This document shows positions 45,857 through 58,982 of a stretch of DNA of 64,000 nucleotides, one piece after another (within the stretch, counting starts at the first letter, position 1; every line of letters begins with the position of its first letter). The translations under genes were made by a program, and so were the position numbers. Below the pieces are notes generated by a model, which saw nothing but the letters and a program-made list of their open reading frames with translations, had not been told where the DNA came from and ran no database searches. Source of the DNA: Seminavis robusta (lineage: Eukaryota > Bacillariophyta > Bacillariophyceae > Naviculales > Naviculaceae); contig CAICTM010000223.1 of assembly GCA_903772945.1 (NCBI GenBank), positions 1-64,000 of the forward strand. Direction: 5' to 3'.

Positions 45857-48800
45857 TTAGTTAGCCTTTGACGCACTAGAAGGCTTGCGGGTTGCAATAA
45901 ACCAAATGGTGTTTGTCAAGGAATTCCCGTCACCTCCTTGAGAAATGAAAACCTTTGTTGGAATGGCCAATGCTTGTTCGAGCGCATCCTCGTGGTCGCC
46001 AGCTTCGGCACAAAGACCAGCTTGGAGAATGGACCAACCGTTGTTTATGCAAAAGTCGCCAGCTGTCTTGCACGCTTCCTCATACGCCGGATAAAGCTCA
46101 GCGGCCCAGTCAGGATCATCTCTTCGTTCAGCAACGGGAGTCAACGGCATGAGTTGAATTCCATAGCTGACCACAGCCTGTGGGGCAAACCAAGTTTGGA
46201 AGGATGCCATGGTATCGTAGAGCATGCCCACAACTGGCTGCTTGTACCCCTTCGGGTAAGTACTCTTGTGCGTTTCGCTAGACCAGACATGCCAGTATGT
46301 GTTGGTGGCTCGCAACTCTGTCACTGTCAACAACTGTCCAGCATCCCTCACAAGTTTGGCTGTCTCGTACTTTTCGTCGTCAGCTGAAGAGCTCTCTCTG
46401 CTGAAAATGTCCGCCATGACAGCTCCGTACAAGGCAACAGCTTCGTAGGCAGCAATCGCTTCGCTGGACGATTCCTCGTTTCTGCCATGAGGAGAGTTCT
46501 CAGCGGAAACAATACCACTGGCCCAAGAAGAGCCCAAAAACCAATCCTTCTGGCGAAACTGGACAAAGAATTCTTCAGCAGGGGCAGGGTTGGCAAAGTC
46601 CCGAATGTACAACAGCACCTTGTCAAAGTATTCCACGGCCCACTCGCGGTCGTACTTCGCCACGACCGCTGCAGCATAAACGTGGTAGCCATAATGGTAA
46701 TGGTGGTCATTGTACCAGCCTTCAGCGAGTCAAGTCAACAGCCAAGATTCGTTAGTGCAGGACGATCAACGATTCGGATAATTCTCTTGCTGGCTCGATG
46801 CTGGGACTTACCGTTTCCAAAGTCTTCGTTCACGTCTGCCAAGGCGGGACAGTCTGGGAAGGTATTGTTGCAGTGTCCGCTGTCTCCCTTGCCCACATAG
46901 TGACAACCACAGTTAACAAATCCACCCCAAGACTTGTCGAAGACGTAGGGCGCCTCAGCATCCTCGCTGAGCCAGGCCGACACTCCCTCCTTCAGTTGAT
47001 TGACTGCAGTGGCAATATCTTCTTCGGAAGGAAAGTTTTCCGAGGCGGCAGCATGTGCCGCTTCCGACAAGGCCTGGTCGTCGACTTCGTCATATTGAAG
47101 CGAGTCAACGTCGCCCAATGCCAAGGAGTTCATTTCCCATGCAATGGAAATGACTCGGCCGACACGTGCCAAGATTTTCCCAGAGAAGTACGTGTCTGCA
47201 GCCGCAACGAGCAGATTGGCGGGGATCTGGAACTGCAAATCTTCCTCCAGTGCCTTGGCTAGAGTTGGAATGGTCTTTGCTTCGGGTGGCCGAGGCGCAT
47301 TGAACGACATGGGAGCCCCCAAGTCCTCTCCAAGAGTCCACACGTTTCCTTCAACGAGACATGTGCTGCCGTGGAACGTGTCAAAGCAATGCTCGGTGAT
47401 CTTAACGTCAGAGGATTCATTGAGGTACTCCTGATGATGAGGCATGGCGAACATGAGCAGCTGATCCTGTGATGATGAAGTGATAGGTGCCCAGTCGATT
47501 GTTGTGTTGGCAATCCTGTCCTCAGATCCATCCTCTGGGTAGGAAAAATGGAGAGAAGGACTTGTGGGAAAGAGAAAGGCCTTTTCTTTCATGAGCTGGG
47601 CGTACGCTTTGATGGCCTTAGAGGTGCCTGCACTCTGATCACCGCTGCAGTGTGCTCTAATGTTGCTGGCGCCAGTGGTGCACTCGTTGATTAGTGCCAC
47701 CTGAGTAATGAGAGGCGCGTCGTCACTGGTGTCGTAGCCGACAACGGAGAGCTGGAACTCCTTGCTCCAGACATCCCCATCCGTGACGCCGCACTTCACC
47801 TTGACCGGTTTGCTAAAGTACACGGCCCACGTAAAGTCAGAACCGATAAAATGAAGTTGCATCTCGCTTTCCACAGAGGCAGTGTTGCCCTCCACGGTAC
47901 CACCCTGCGAGTCCACTGTACCACACTTCAGCCCGTGCTTTCCATCGACTAGAATGGCCGTGTCGCTCTGTGCAGGGCCGTTGTAACTGTACAAGATAGG
48001 CAAGGCACCGCCCTCGTACTGCATAGTGACGAAAGGCATCCCACGAACAATGCTGGTCTTCATGCTCTTGTTGTCGCTGCTTCCAGTCCACTGAAGGCTA
48101 ACTCCCAGGTGGGATAGTGTGGCATTAGGATCCACTTGATATTTCTTGGATACATCTGTGGAACCCAAGCACAAACCATTTTTGAAATCATCCACCATTT
48201 GAACATTGCGATCGCTCGCCGAGATGGTGGGCCAGTGAACTCGGATTCCTGCCATGGCGGCTGGTGGCGCCATGTCAACGATGTAGGGAACAGTGTATAC
48301 TCTTGTAGAATCATCAGGTTGGATTGCGGCCTTTCGAGAGACCAAGTTCTGTGGTAATCAGAAAAGAAAGAAAAATACAAAAACAAGACGTATTAGTGAA
48401 AAGCTGTTTCTGAGCCACCAAAACAACGGTCATTGCAACCAATCACTCCATAAGACCCAATTAAAAAAAAAGAATCCAGACACCCAACTCACCAAGTACC
48501 AACTGTTGGTTGGGAGTGGCCCCGAGCGGTTGCCCCAGATTTCACTCGGTGAAGCTTCCTTTTCGCGTTGAATGGAACGGAATCCGAGATCCACGGGAGA
48601 GAGCTCGCTCAGAATCAAATTAGCATCATCTTCATTGGCCTTCTTATTATTGTTGTGCTTCTGGGGAACCCACTTTTCACGGGCATGACCACGGTTTCCC
48701 ACAATCTTGGGGTAACTGAACTCCACCACAACAAAGATCACAATGGCCAAAATTGCAATTACAAAGTACTTTTTGGAATTGGATCTCTTCACGGGAACAG

Positions 48801-48885
48801 ATGAGGACCCTTGGATGAGCTGCTTAATCTCCTGCTCATCTTCGTGCTTGACCGTGATCGATCCATAAGATTGACGAGGCGCCAT
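45857..48885 (-). CDS. Membrane-anchored endo-1,3-beta-glucanase, GH81 family
   Basis: Three exons: 48885-48493, 48348-46812 and 46719-45857 (GTGAGT...CCACAG phase 0; GTAAGT...GAAG phase 1), 930 residues. The N-terminus has no signal peptide but a membrane segment at 40-57 (YFVIAILAIVIFVVVEF) after a basic stretch: type II anchor, catalytic part in the lumen or outside. Family signatures: GPLPTNSWYLNLV across intron 1, PYIVDMAPP, FGNGWYNDHHYHYGYHVYAA across intron 2 (Asp648 is the family's proposed catalytic acid) and RNEESSSEAIAAYEAVALYG (723-742, with the Glu residues of the active site). GH81 enzymes cut internal beta-1,3-glucan bonds; here the likely substrates are chrysolaminarin or cell-wall callose, or an exogenous glucan. 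Both splice junctions restore conserved motifs, so the model is firm. Confidence 0.93.
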
Positions 48886-51540
48886 GGCTGCGATTTCTCA
48901 AAGAGGTATCGCCCAACTAGGATATTCTGAGGATGAGAGTTGCCAAAGGAATTGTTTGTTCTACAAAAATCTTTGGAGAGAATGAAAGTGCGTGTTGTTT
49001 GCTTCCATGTTTCATGTTTCTTGCAAAAAGTCTACGTAGCCAGTTTCTGCGTCAGTTTTGTGGGTGGGTGATCCAGATACCCTTTTCCCAAAAGCTTTAA
49101 CTATTGGACTAACGGATTTAACACAATTTACAGCGATTTTGGCTCGCACTGACACCCTGATGTCCCTGATCCATCTCCTTTTGGAGGCCGGCTGTTGCGC
49201 AGGCTCTGTTGGCTCGGGAATAAAAATGGCACGTCAATGTCAACTCTTGAAGTTAGAGCTCGGTTTCATCATTTTCAAGTGGTACTGGTACTGTATCTTT
49301 CTCTGAGACCAAGTTCCACCAGTGCTACTATGTAGTACTTTACCATTGGGTCCGCAGATTCTACAGGGGACCGCTTATAAGAAGAGTGAGACTCCCATTC
49401 TTTCTCACTATACTCATTCTTCTTTGCTTTGTGGCCCGGTGAAACTGCATCGGCCGTTCCAAAAGCGGGCAGCAGCAAGACTGAGGACCCGCAGGATTTG
49501 GATGCGACGGTAGGAGATATGGCATTTATTCAGGCGAGGATAGCTAGCTAGCATTTTAATAAAATACCGGTAACTGTAGGGTGGACAATAGGGAGCCGCA
49601 AGGGCCGGCATGTGACGGAGGGCCAGTACGAGGATACTCGAGCCCCCAGCCAACAGAAGGTGCGGTTCTCGGGTTTCGCCGTCATTCCTCATTCTGCATA
49701 TGGGTTGGCGCCTTCTTTGAGCAGATGAGCAGACCAATGATCAGAATCGTTCTACTCGCTGCTCGTTGTTAGCTAGACTACCGCCAGAGCCCCCGACCCG
49801 GACCTCAATTTATCGCCCCTGATTCCACGGAACCTAGCTAGCTAGTCCTGAATTTGGACTCTTCTTTGCATAAGCCTGGCCCTTGCTGGCTTCCATAGAT
49901 AATCCACCTATGCATACCAGGGGAAGTCACACTCGGAGCCGAGTGAGTAAGCTGGAGATCCAAGAATTTCATAGCTTACCCCCGTGTGGGTCTGAAGTAT
50001 AACGTCTAGTTCTGTTTGCGTTGAAGCTAACGGTGTACGTAAAACATTAAGGTGGTGGAGAATGTGGTGAACAGATTTTTTTTAGGGTTAAGATTCTTTT
50101 GCTGCTGCGCTGCCTAGCATATGTGTGACTCCGTCATTTCTTAGTTTTTTGGTTTGAGTCTTTGAATTTGGTTTGAGTGTTTGCACAAGATATGGATACA
50201 GTAGTGTTGTCTGGGTGGTAACAATTCCAGTCAGGACCTTAGGAATGTTACCATTTTTGAATCCTATGCCCAGTGGGCATGCATTTCAGGGACTTGTGAA
50301 TGTGATTGTGTAAGCATTTTTGTGGAGCATAGGTTGTTAGAGGCAAGTCAAAGCACACCATCAAACGAAAACGAAAACGAAAACGAAAACCAAAACCAAA
50401 ACCAAACAACAGATGGAAAAGAAAGTAACAAACTACCAAACCAGACTACCAAGCCAAATACATTATCTTTCGAATCTGGTGCCCATTGGGCATGCTATTC
50501 AATAACCTTAACCCTATTACTTCAATGTACCTTAAATCCACATTTCTATGCAGTCATAGTTCATCTTAAGTACGTCTTGCCACCATCTACTTGAAGGCAA
50601 CTTGCAATAAGTCTATAAAAAGCCTTAGTTTGACCAGTAACTGTTTTCCAATAGCATGCTCTTACTATTATATCATCATGTATATTATATAAATCTAAGT
50701 AATGAACATGCTTGCCTAAGTAAATATCCAAGTTTTGCCTATGTCACATTTTGAATAAAATGTATCTATATCCGAGGACTTTTATGCATTAAATAGGACA
50801 CTTGCCTTTTTGGCTGGCTTTCTGTTCTCCAGCTACTAAGATACGGGTAATGGTCGATTCAGCTGAAATGTCAAAATGCTACAAAATTAGCTAAATACTC
50901 AAAATGATAGTTCTAGGCGCCACATCACCAGACAGACCCACACAGGGTTGACAAGGAGAGCGTCAGCCACCATGGGTACCTGGTACATTGTACTGTACCA
51001 GCGCGTGGTACAAATTTTAACGCCCTGCTCATACTTGAAATGTCATAAACATGAGAGCGCGCTCTCTGGCTAGCTATTAATTTAAGCCAGTGGAGCTGTG
51101 GAACCTCGGCAGAAAGGTTTCAGTGTAGACGCAGAAAGCTCTAGCTAGCTAGTGCCGAGCTTAGCTAGCTAGCTAGCTAGCTGGAAGCAGACACCCCTAG
51201 TGGCTAGCTAGAAGCAGATACCTAGCTAGCAGATACCGGTACCCATAGGATACATGTGAATAGCTTTAGCTGTTTAAAAGGCAGCACCCCAAGAATACTT
51301 TAAATTTGCTGCCTTACTTGTAATCTAACCCTACCCTTATACCTGCAGAGACCGCTGGACAATTTAAGATAGGTCACACTAAAATCAGCGCGTGTCCGTC
51401 CGTCGTCGGTCAAAATGTGAGGTGGTGGAAAATTCTTTTTATTCGCGGAACGTCTTCGAAACATATAGACCTATCCAGCAATGTATTGTACATACCCGTC
51501 CGACGTCTAGTTACTGAGAAGGGGCTAACCGACAGATCTA
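48886..51540. other. Gene-poor stretch with simple repeats
   Basis: 2.65 kb, no gene supported. A hexamer run GAAAAC/CAAAAC lies at about 50369-50406, flanked by two similar dyads: ATGCCCAGTGGGCAT (50266-50280) and TGCCCATTGGGCA (50480-50492). Runs of TAGC (about 51150-51182). The promoter of the GH81 gene must lie at its left end. Confidence 0.5.
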
Positions 51541-52700
51541 ATGCTCTTGACGCTTGCAGTTAATCGTGCAGCATTGCTAACTCCCACCACAACTCCCACA
51601 TCGTTACTCGCTTTTTCCTCGCTTTTTTCTTCTTTCGTTTTGTATTCCAAGTCAACCAAAGATGGTGGAAATCAACCAATAGAGACCATGACAGAGCCTC
51701 CGCCTACCACCGCTACCCCCAGGAATAGCATTGCCATCAGCCCTGTGAGGAAGATCCACTCTCCCGCCATCAGAACCAAGCTTATTCGAGGTTCAAAGTG
51801 CAAAAATCCTCCCAACGTGGAAGCACTCAAACAGGAACTTGCTGATTGGTTGGAGGCTTACCGAGCACTGGACAACTGCGTCTCCATCAAGAATCAAGCA
51901 AGAGACAAGGCATGCACTTGCTGCAAGGATATTCCAGAACCTGGGAGCTACTACTTCCGAGTTTTGCTGAATTCACTTTTCCAGTTCGGCCTCATGGACC
52001 GGAATGGGCAGATGTCGTTCGTCGTGGAATGGATAAAGTACACCAAGAAGCAGATGAAGGATCGTCATCTCTACAATACACAGGAACAACGAAGGCCATT
52101 CCTCATGCCTGGATTGATCATCAGAGTGTCCTGTTGTCGAGACACTTTGTCAAGAATGGTTGGCTTTGGTTGGGACAAGTGGAATGCTTCGGAGATGGTT
52201 GCGACTGGCAAGAAACTCATGGGCCATGGCAATGATGGAATAGCACGCAGGTGCAACGAAGCGGTAGATTCCTCCTTGAAGGAGTTCTTCGAAGACATGA
52301 AACAGCCAGCTTGTATGTCCAAGGGCAACTCTTTTCATTAGAGAGCTGGTTGGTGAAAGTATCCAACAGACACTTCGCAACACAGACGAAGAAGTGGTTG
52401 AGCTTCCTTCATGCAACAGCAAACGACAACTCTACGGACGGTATTTGAGGGAGAGAGGCTATCACTATTCGGTCGATTCAAAGGGGGCAATCACTTCCAA
52501 TGTCCCAATAGCTGGCGTGGAACAGAAACCTGTTTGCAGTTGGGCCAAGTTCCATGTATACTGGAAAAGGGAGTACAAGCAGATAATAATCTGTCGCCCT
52601 AGGGAAGACATTTGCAATGAATGCTTCAAGCATGCGAATCGGCACAAGTTTCTTATCAACCGACTTCAAGCCAAAGAACAAAGGGAGGGGAGACGAAGAT
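51541..52700 (+). pseudogene. Broken mobile-element-like gene, family not recognised
   Basis: An ATG-led frame 51541-52341 carries RPFLMPGLI, ARRCNEAVDSSLKEFFEDM and a Cys-rich patch (CTCCKDIPEP); another frame, 52394-52702, carries VCSWAKFHVYWKREY and EDICNECFKHANRH, a CxxC-type motif next to an aromatic block. The text looks like one protein of a repeated, transposase-like family, spread over more than one frame, with at least two breaks. A Gln-rich stretch follows near 52720-52800. The surroundings are full of element remains. I cannot assign the superfamily. Confidence 0.45.
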
Positions 52701-53567
52701 AAAACTCAAACGCAAACCACCAAGAACAGAAACAGCAAGAACCACAAGAGCAACAGCCCAAACAGCCAACCGCCGCAGAGATCCAAGCCCAAGCTGCCGC
52801 CAAGGAGAAGAACATGTTCATGGCAGAGCCAATAAGTTTCTTGAATGTTCAGTTCCAATACTCAAGTAGTGGACTGGGTCTCGCTGAAACCCTTCCTCAG
52901 GGACAGCGGTAGTCAGGCAGTTCAGGGAGCCTTGTCGTGCCTCAGGAGTGTTCCAACACCTCCAGTAGGCACCAAGCCAAGGACTTGGTCCTGTCAGTCA
53001 GACAGGAGGGCCAGCAGAGCTCTCTGCTGGGCCCTTTTGGGCCAGCTCTCCTCAGGAGCTGGGAACCTTCGTTATTCAATCGTGCAGTGGCAGTCTGGGA
53101 ACAGAACTAGGTGTAAAATACTCGTTAGTTTAACAAACTATGGCCACGGAGTGGCTTTTGTGACGCGGGCAATGGGTGGGGAAGCCCCCACCTAGCTGAG
53201 TCGTCATCTACTTATTTGCCCAATCAACATGACCTCATCCACTGGCCCAACGTGGAGCCAGCACCAAGTAGACAGATGCCCTGGGTAGGGGGGTGAGCAC
53301 ATTGATCTGGGAACAGAACTATCTGCTACCTCCTACTGCTTCTGCCCGGCCTCAACAGGATAGGTATCAACTGCTGCGGTATCAAAGGGGCTACAAGCTA
53401 ATCAGGATCGGTCTCAATCTTTCGTACTATTTTCTTAACTATGGTAGAAAGGACGATCCTTTCTTGCTGCTTTGCTGGGAGATAAGCCAACTGCGCATGC
53501 TGGAGTTGTAGGCCAGCATAGCTGTTGGAGCTATCCCAGAGGAATCCAGAGCTCTCGCTCCTAGACT

Positions 53568-53835
53568 TGAAAGCGTTACAGTTCCTCCCATGACTCAGAG
53601 TATCCGTGAGTAGATTGAGTCATGTTTTATGAGTCAATACGATGGAACAGAGAACGCTGGCAAGAACACGTTCTCAACGAAACCAAAGGACACAGTAAAT
53701 TGGAGTATTCGACAGGAGTAAAGCATCCTGCCAACGAACCGTTTCCCGCAGATACCACGTTGACTTCCGTATGAACCAAGATCAACTACCACGATGCATT
53801 GATCCAACACGCTACCAACTAGCTTTACTGATCGC
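53568..53835 (+). repeat. Copy A of a 260-bp repeat
   Basis: Begins TGAAAGCGTTACAGTTCC and ends near ACCAACTAGCTTTACTG. It recurs at 54074-54334 on the same strand and at 54361-54616 in inverse orientation. No open frame spans it. Confidence 0.85.
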
Positions 53836-54073
53836 ATCAATCAAAGCTCACAACACAGATTATGAATTACTAAGAAGCGAACTTTGCATTTACCTTGCAC
53901 TCGTCTTGAATAGTTGCAGTTGATCTCGTTGGGTGGTAGCTACCTCTACAAGATCCCTCTATTCAAGTAGTATTTCCTCACGTTAGCAGATTAACTAGTC
54001 GCAGTTACGCACTGCCACACCTCCATCAAGATGGCCGATGAAGCAGCCAAGCTCAAGCATGTCCTATGCACCC

Positions 54074-54616
54074 TGAAAGCGTTACAGTTCCTCCCACGAC
54101 TCAGAGTATCCGTGAGTAGATTGGGTCATGTTTTATGAGTCAACACGATGGAACAGAGAACGCTGGCAAGAACACGTTCTCAACGAAACCAAAAAGAAAA
54201 GGGACCGGTAAATTGGAGTATTCGACAGGAGTAAAGCATCCTGCCAACGAACCGTTTCCCGCAAATACCACGTTGACTTCCGTATGAACCAAAATCAACT
54301 ACAACGATGCATTGATCCAACAAGCTACAACTAGATTTACTGATCGCATCAATCAAAAAAGCTAGTTGGTAGCGTGTTGGATCAATGCATCGTGGTAGTT
54401 GATCTTGGTTCATACGGAAGTCAACGTGGTATCTGCGGGAAACGGTTCGTTGGCAGGATGCTTTACTCCTGTCGAATACTCCAATTTACCGTGTCCTTTG
54501 GTTTCGTTGAGAACGTGTTCTTGCCAGCGTTCTCTGTTCCATCGTGTTGACTCATAGAACATGACTCAATCTACTCACGGATACTCTGAGTCGTGGGAGG
54601 AACTGTAACGCTTTCA
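54074..54616. repeat. Long inverted repeat (copies B and C), arms about 250 bp
   Basis: Copy B (54074-54334) and copy C (54361-54616, complement) face each other across about 26 bp, so transcripts through here would fold into a hairpin of about 250 bp. C is closer to copy A than to B at the diagnostic AAAGGACAC position, which suggests that B diverged or was gene-converted separately. It lies directly beside the fossil LTR element but is not shown to be its terminal repeat. Confidence 0.88.
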
Positions 54617-54773
54617 GTTTTACTGTTAAGCTATTTCCAAGAAGTGATCTTTCTCCATGTTTTCTGGGATTGATTCAACTTCAAAGGAGCGATATAGTGA
54701 AGGGGTGACCATATAGATCAGTTAAACTCCCCATGTATGTAACTAGAGAATTGATATAGATATCCCCTCTAAA

Positions 54774-57700
54774 CTAGATTGGGATAAACGAATAACTTGT
54801 ATTGAGGTGTCTGTAATACAACCTCCAACAGGATCCATTCACGAGGTCGTCTTGACACTTGATATTCTGAACAGCTATCAAGTTACGAATGGTCTGATGA
54901 GCACGCTCGACCATCGAGTTGGCTTGAGGGTTACGTGTGGTAATGAACTTGCGACGAAGTCCATATTCATCCCGGAGAGTCTTCTCGACTTCTGCGCGGA
55001 ACTCACGTCCTCTATCCATGATAACCTCAGCAGGCCATGGATACCGAGTAAGCCATGTCTGTTCTAGAACGATGGCTACTTCGTCTGCTGCTTTTGAGCA
55101 GATCTCAGCAATCTCGAACCATCCGGTTACGGGATCAATCATTGTCAGGCAATGAAGTGTACAGAAATTCTTTTTCTTAGGATCCCCGACGTTGTATGGA
55201 CCTATCAGGTCAATACATAGTCTTTCCCAAGGGATCTCCTCGCAAGTCTTTGGAGGAAGCAATCCCAGCTTACGCGTCTTGGGTTTGTTCAGTTGGCAGC
55301 TTTGGCAACGCTGACATACGGACTGCACAGTCTTGCGCAACCCTTTCCAGGTGTAGTGTTGACTGATGGTAAGTTCTGTGCGAGTCTCGCCAGGATGCAT
55401 CAGTACACCATGATACCATTCGACCAGCTTCTTCTGCATGGCCTTAGGCACAACAATCTTGTCGTCCTTGACTACTAGTTCATAGGACTTGTCCCCTCTG
55501 GGAAAAGATTGTTTCTTGTAGTCGTTTGGCTTGTCCCTGAGGAGTTTCTTGATATCGTTATCGTCCTTCTGGCGATGTTCGATCTCGGGGAACGAGAGAG
55601 GGAAGTCACTAGGGAAGTCCTCTTCGTCTGCGGCCATGAGCTCAGCAATCTCGCTGGCTTCCATTTGTTCTGAAGAACCATCGTTGTTCGAGATGTTAAG
55701 TCTCGGATAAGCCCTAGCGTGATAGGGTTTAGCATCAGGGAGAAGTTCTACTTCGTAGTCGTCCATCTGCCACTTTCCTAAAGTACCATCGAATAGATCG
55801 GAGTACTTGGTCAATAAGGCATGGAGCTGTTCCTGCTCTTCCTTATTTAACTGATCTTGACCTTGGCATACCTGCTTTTTAAAGGTCAGCTTGTTCGTAT
55901 TTCGCATCAAGAATCTTCTTGAGACGATCTGCACTGTCGTCGACAGCTGCAGGATCAGGAATGAAGAAGTTCTCTTCTTCATTGGTATCGCTATCTTTCA
56001 TAGGAATAGATATGCCGTCCCATTCCACTGACATGGTAGTGAAATCGAACTTAAATCCTAGATCGGAGAGAATGTCTCGACCTATGATCATGTCATACGC
56101 CCCCAAGCTCTTGGTGACGTGTAAATCCCATTTGATAATCCTATCATCATGGAACTCAGGAATCATAAAGGCACCCTTGCACTTCGTGCTGGTGTTTAAT
56201 TCTCCTGCACGGGTAGTCCACATCGTTTGGACGCCCCCAAGATCCTTCATGCGTAATTTCTTAGCATGAGTTTGAGCAATCAGCCAAAGTTCCGGATGCT
56301 CCTGTATCCAGTAAGCAACGGAGTGTAACGGGTTTTGGTTTCCCTTATTCTTGTCTGTTTTAAAATCTAACATAGAAGATAGGTTTGAGGTCTCTTGTCT
56401 TGCGACGTTTACGAGGTGGTTGGCCACGGACGAGGTTAACAATGCTAAATAGATCATCAGAATCTAATTGAGCAGCTTCTAGGCAATCATCTAATTTGCC
56501 GTAGACTTCATCAGTTGCAAACAATTCTTGTTTACTAGTTAGTGAGATATCTTCATCACTTGGGTATGAGAAATCGGAACACGGTTCCGTTGAATCATCA
56601 TCCTGGCCTAATCCTCAGACGGAGATTTCTCCATCCGATTGATTGAAATTTAAGTCGGCAGGAGCCTTGTCGACCTCGGCCATTTTCTTGTCCATCATGT
56701 TGAGGGACCCGACAGAGGAGTTATCCTCGTTATCAGAGTCATCCGACTTGCGTTTGGCAACATGGTTGCATTCGCCTTTCTTCTTGCGATCGGCCTTGAC
56801 AGCAGCGGTGGAGACTTTCTTCACAAGGACAGAAAGTTCCTTCTTGGTGTAGGACTTGGCATCGTCAGACTTACGTTTCCAAGTCTTGTTCTTGTTGTAC
56901 GCTGGCTTGCTATCGTTACCAGACGAGGACTTGGACTTGAGTTTCTTCAGAGTCATGCAGTCAGCAGTATCGTGAGTGCTGGACTCGTGGTAGTCACACC
57001 ACTTTCCTTCGTTCTTGGAGGAGTGGTTGTTGTTGCGGCTAGACTTGTACTTCTTGCTACTGTTCTTCTTCGAAGTAGCTTGCTTGGCATTGCTGCCTTT
57101 GTCAAAGTCTTCAGCAGATTCCATGCGCTCACAGAATCCAATGAGAGCCGTCATCTCGGCAGTGAAAGGATCGAAGTCGTGTTCGTCCATCTTGCGCATC
57201 CAGGAACGAGGAATGCCATGACAGATGATGTCAATGAATTCGTCCTGGTTCAACTGTTGATTGGCACCGAAAGGTGGCAAACGTGGAAGTTCATCGGTGT
57301 TCATCCGAGTGAGGTTGTTGATGTAGGCACGAGTTGTCATCTCGCTAGGCTTGCGCATCTTACGACGCATGAAGCGTTTCTGTTTTTCGAGAGCCTTGTA
57401 AGGACAGGCTTGTTCGATCACCGCGTTGATTCCAAAGGTGATGTCAGCATCGCTTAGAGCAGGTTCTGCTGCACCGTCCCATGCAGTTTGGACACGAGCC
57501 TGGAATTGGACTTTGGTTTCTCCAGAAGCCACATCGCGTGGAGCAATTGCATTCACAGCAATTTGTCGAAGGGCGTTATGACGCACGGCACGACTGCCTG
57601 CACACCCAGCTTCGTAGGCACTCTTTGCAGAGCTGGAAGTCATCTCCTTGAGAAGACGATGTTTGTCGTCGGCACCAGCAAGGTTGAGTCCAACGAAGAC

Positions 57701-57910
57701 CTTCTCCATATTCGTGGCTCACTTGATGGTCTCACGTGGAGTGTTGGAGCCATTAATGATGGCTACCTTGAAAGTGTACTTGGCACTATTTGCGTCTGCA
57801 GGAATGGTGCGAAGTTTGTAGGTAGTTGCACGAGTGTCGTCGACCTCGTTGTCTTTGTCTTTGTCTTTGTCTTTGTCGATGAGAGGAAGAATGGGTTTGT
57901 CACGCAACTA
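54774..57910 (-). mobile_element. Fossil Ty3/gypsy-type LTR retrotransposon
   Basis: Minus-strand relic. Parts visible in order: a Gag-like region (about 57907-56615; zinc-knuckle-like CDYHESSTHDTADC and Lys/Ser-rich tail), an aspartic-protease region (about 56457-55879, YDMIIGRDILSDLGFKFDF), and a Pol part with an integrase zinc-binding and catalytic core (within 55982-54774; CQRCQSCQLNKPK, WERLCIDLIGPY, NPQANSMVERAHQTIRNL). The order Gag-protease-integrase fits Metaviridae/Ty3. It is broken, with several breaks, and not every part of a whole element can be seen. No matching long terminal repeats were found by eye, so the outer limits are uncertain. Age: old rather than fresh. Confidence 0.85.
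57848..57881. repeat. Hexanucleotide microsatellite TTTGTC
   Basis: About five copies of TTTGTC within the Gag-like region of the fossil element. Confidence 0.85.
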
Positions 57911-58350
57911 ATTCTCAAAGTTGCTGAACGCATGCTTTCCTTGAGCAATCTTCATGGTGAAGGAATAGGTTGTGGGTAGCTGGAAGCTATTGTGTTTGTT
58001 AACAAAATGCACTACGCTAAAAGCTAGTGTAAAGATCTTTCGAGTGTTTTGAGTTTGAGAGAATGAAAGTTATGAGAGAGATTAGAAAGCTACGAAAACT
58101 AATCCATGAGAGAGATCGTTGTGAAGCTCATTGAAGTTGGTCTCCCGTGGGAGGCCTCGAAGTGTGATATCGTAGGTTATGATAGTAACTCTACGTACTC
58201 CACGGTCCATTTCCGGAACACGTGGAAACTTCAGCTAGTTGCTGTCTAGTAGCGTGGAAGCTTTCCACGCCGGCTAAATATCTAGAGCGATGTTCCATCG
58301 ACAACCTAGTATGACTAGCAGTTATGAGAACCCTGTCTCAGTGACTATTC

Positions 58351-58945
58351 ATGAAGGACTATATCATGAGTCGAACTCAAACCCTATCTAGGATCAAGTC
58401 GCGAATAAGGCTAAGAGCCGTGTATTGCAATGGCCCACATTTTGTCAAGGCATGTCGTGAGCAAGGATTCCTTATAGTGATGAAAGGTTACGAGAAAAAG
58501 TCATCACACCAAATTTGTATGTGCTCGTTTTAGATACCACAAAGAAGTGTCTACTGGTATTGTTACCGTTTCAAATTCTACCAAGCAATCACTTCGCAGC
58601 AAAAAGAAAGTTGATGAAGGAACGATTCACAAAACATCACGTCCCATCAAAGGTGTTGACGAGAAATGTCCTTTCTATTTCAATGTCTATTGGTGTTCCC
58701 AGCATAATCGATGATACCTTCCTAGGTTGCAACGTGGTTGCAAACACCATGCTGGTCACAACCAGAAATACTCTCCAGATCAAGTTCGAGTTCTTTCCAC
58801 TGCTATTGGATCAAATGCATTGGAACTAAGTCAACAAATGACAGAGGAATTCATTAGACCCCCCAAGCAAAAGGGATCATTCCTTAACAGTTTTTATATT
58901 GATATGTCTCAGAGGCAGAGTTTTCCCAGTGCCTTTGAAATCTGA
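58351..58945 (+). mobile_element. DNA-transposon relic, possibly MULE/FAR1-like
   Basis: Short plus-strand pieces read CPFYFNVYWCSQHNR and LQRGCKHHAGHNQKYSPDQV (about 58663-58780) and GSNALELSQQMTEEF. A CP-F-W/Y pattern followed by a Cys/His pair resembles the N-terminal zinc-binding part of FAR1/MULE transposases. The frame is interrupted and no catalytic core is seen. Low certainty on family. Confidence 0.35.
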
Positions 58946-58982
58946 CAGATTATGAGCTGAGAGAAGCTGTCACGGAGAGCAT

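Noticed and set aside
56762-57457. 231-codon plus-strand frame opposite the fossil Gag region
   Set aside because: It is a shadow of the minus-strand Gag-like region, with no protein features of its own.
54074-57910. The 260-bp repeats as long terminal repeats of the fossil LTR element
   Set aside because: All three copies lie on one side of the element and none was found beyond its other side.
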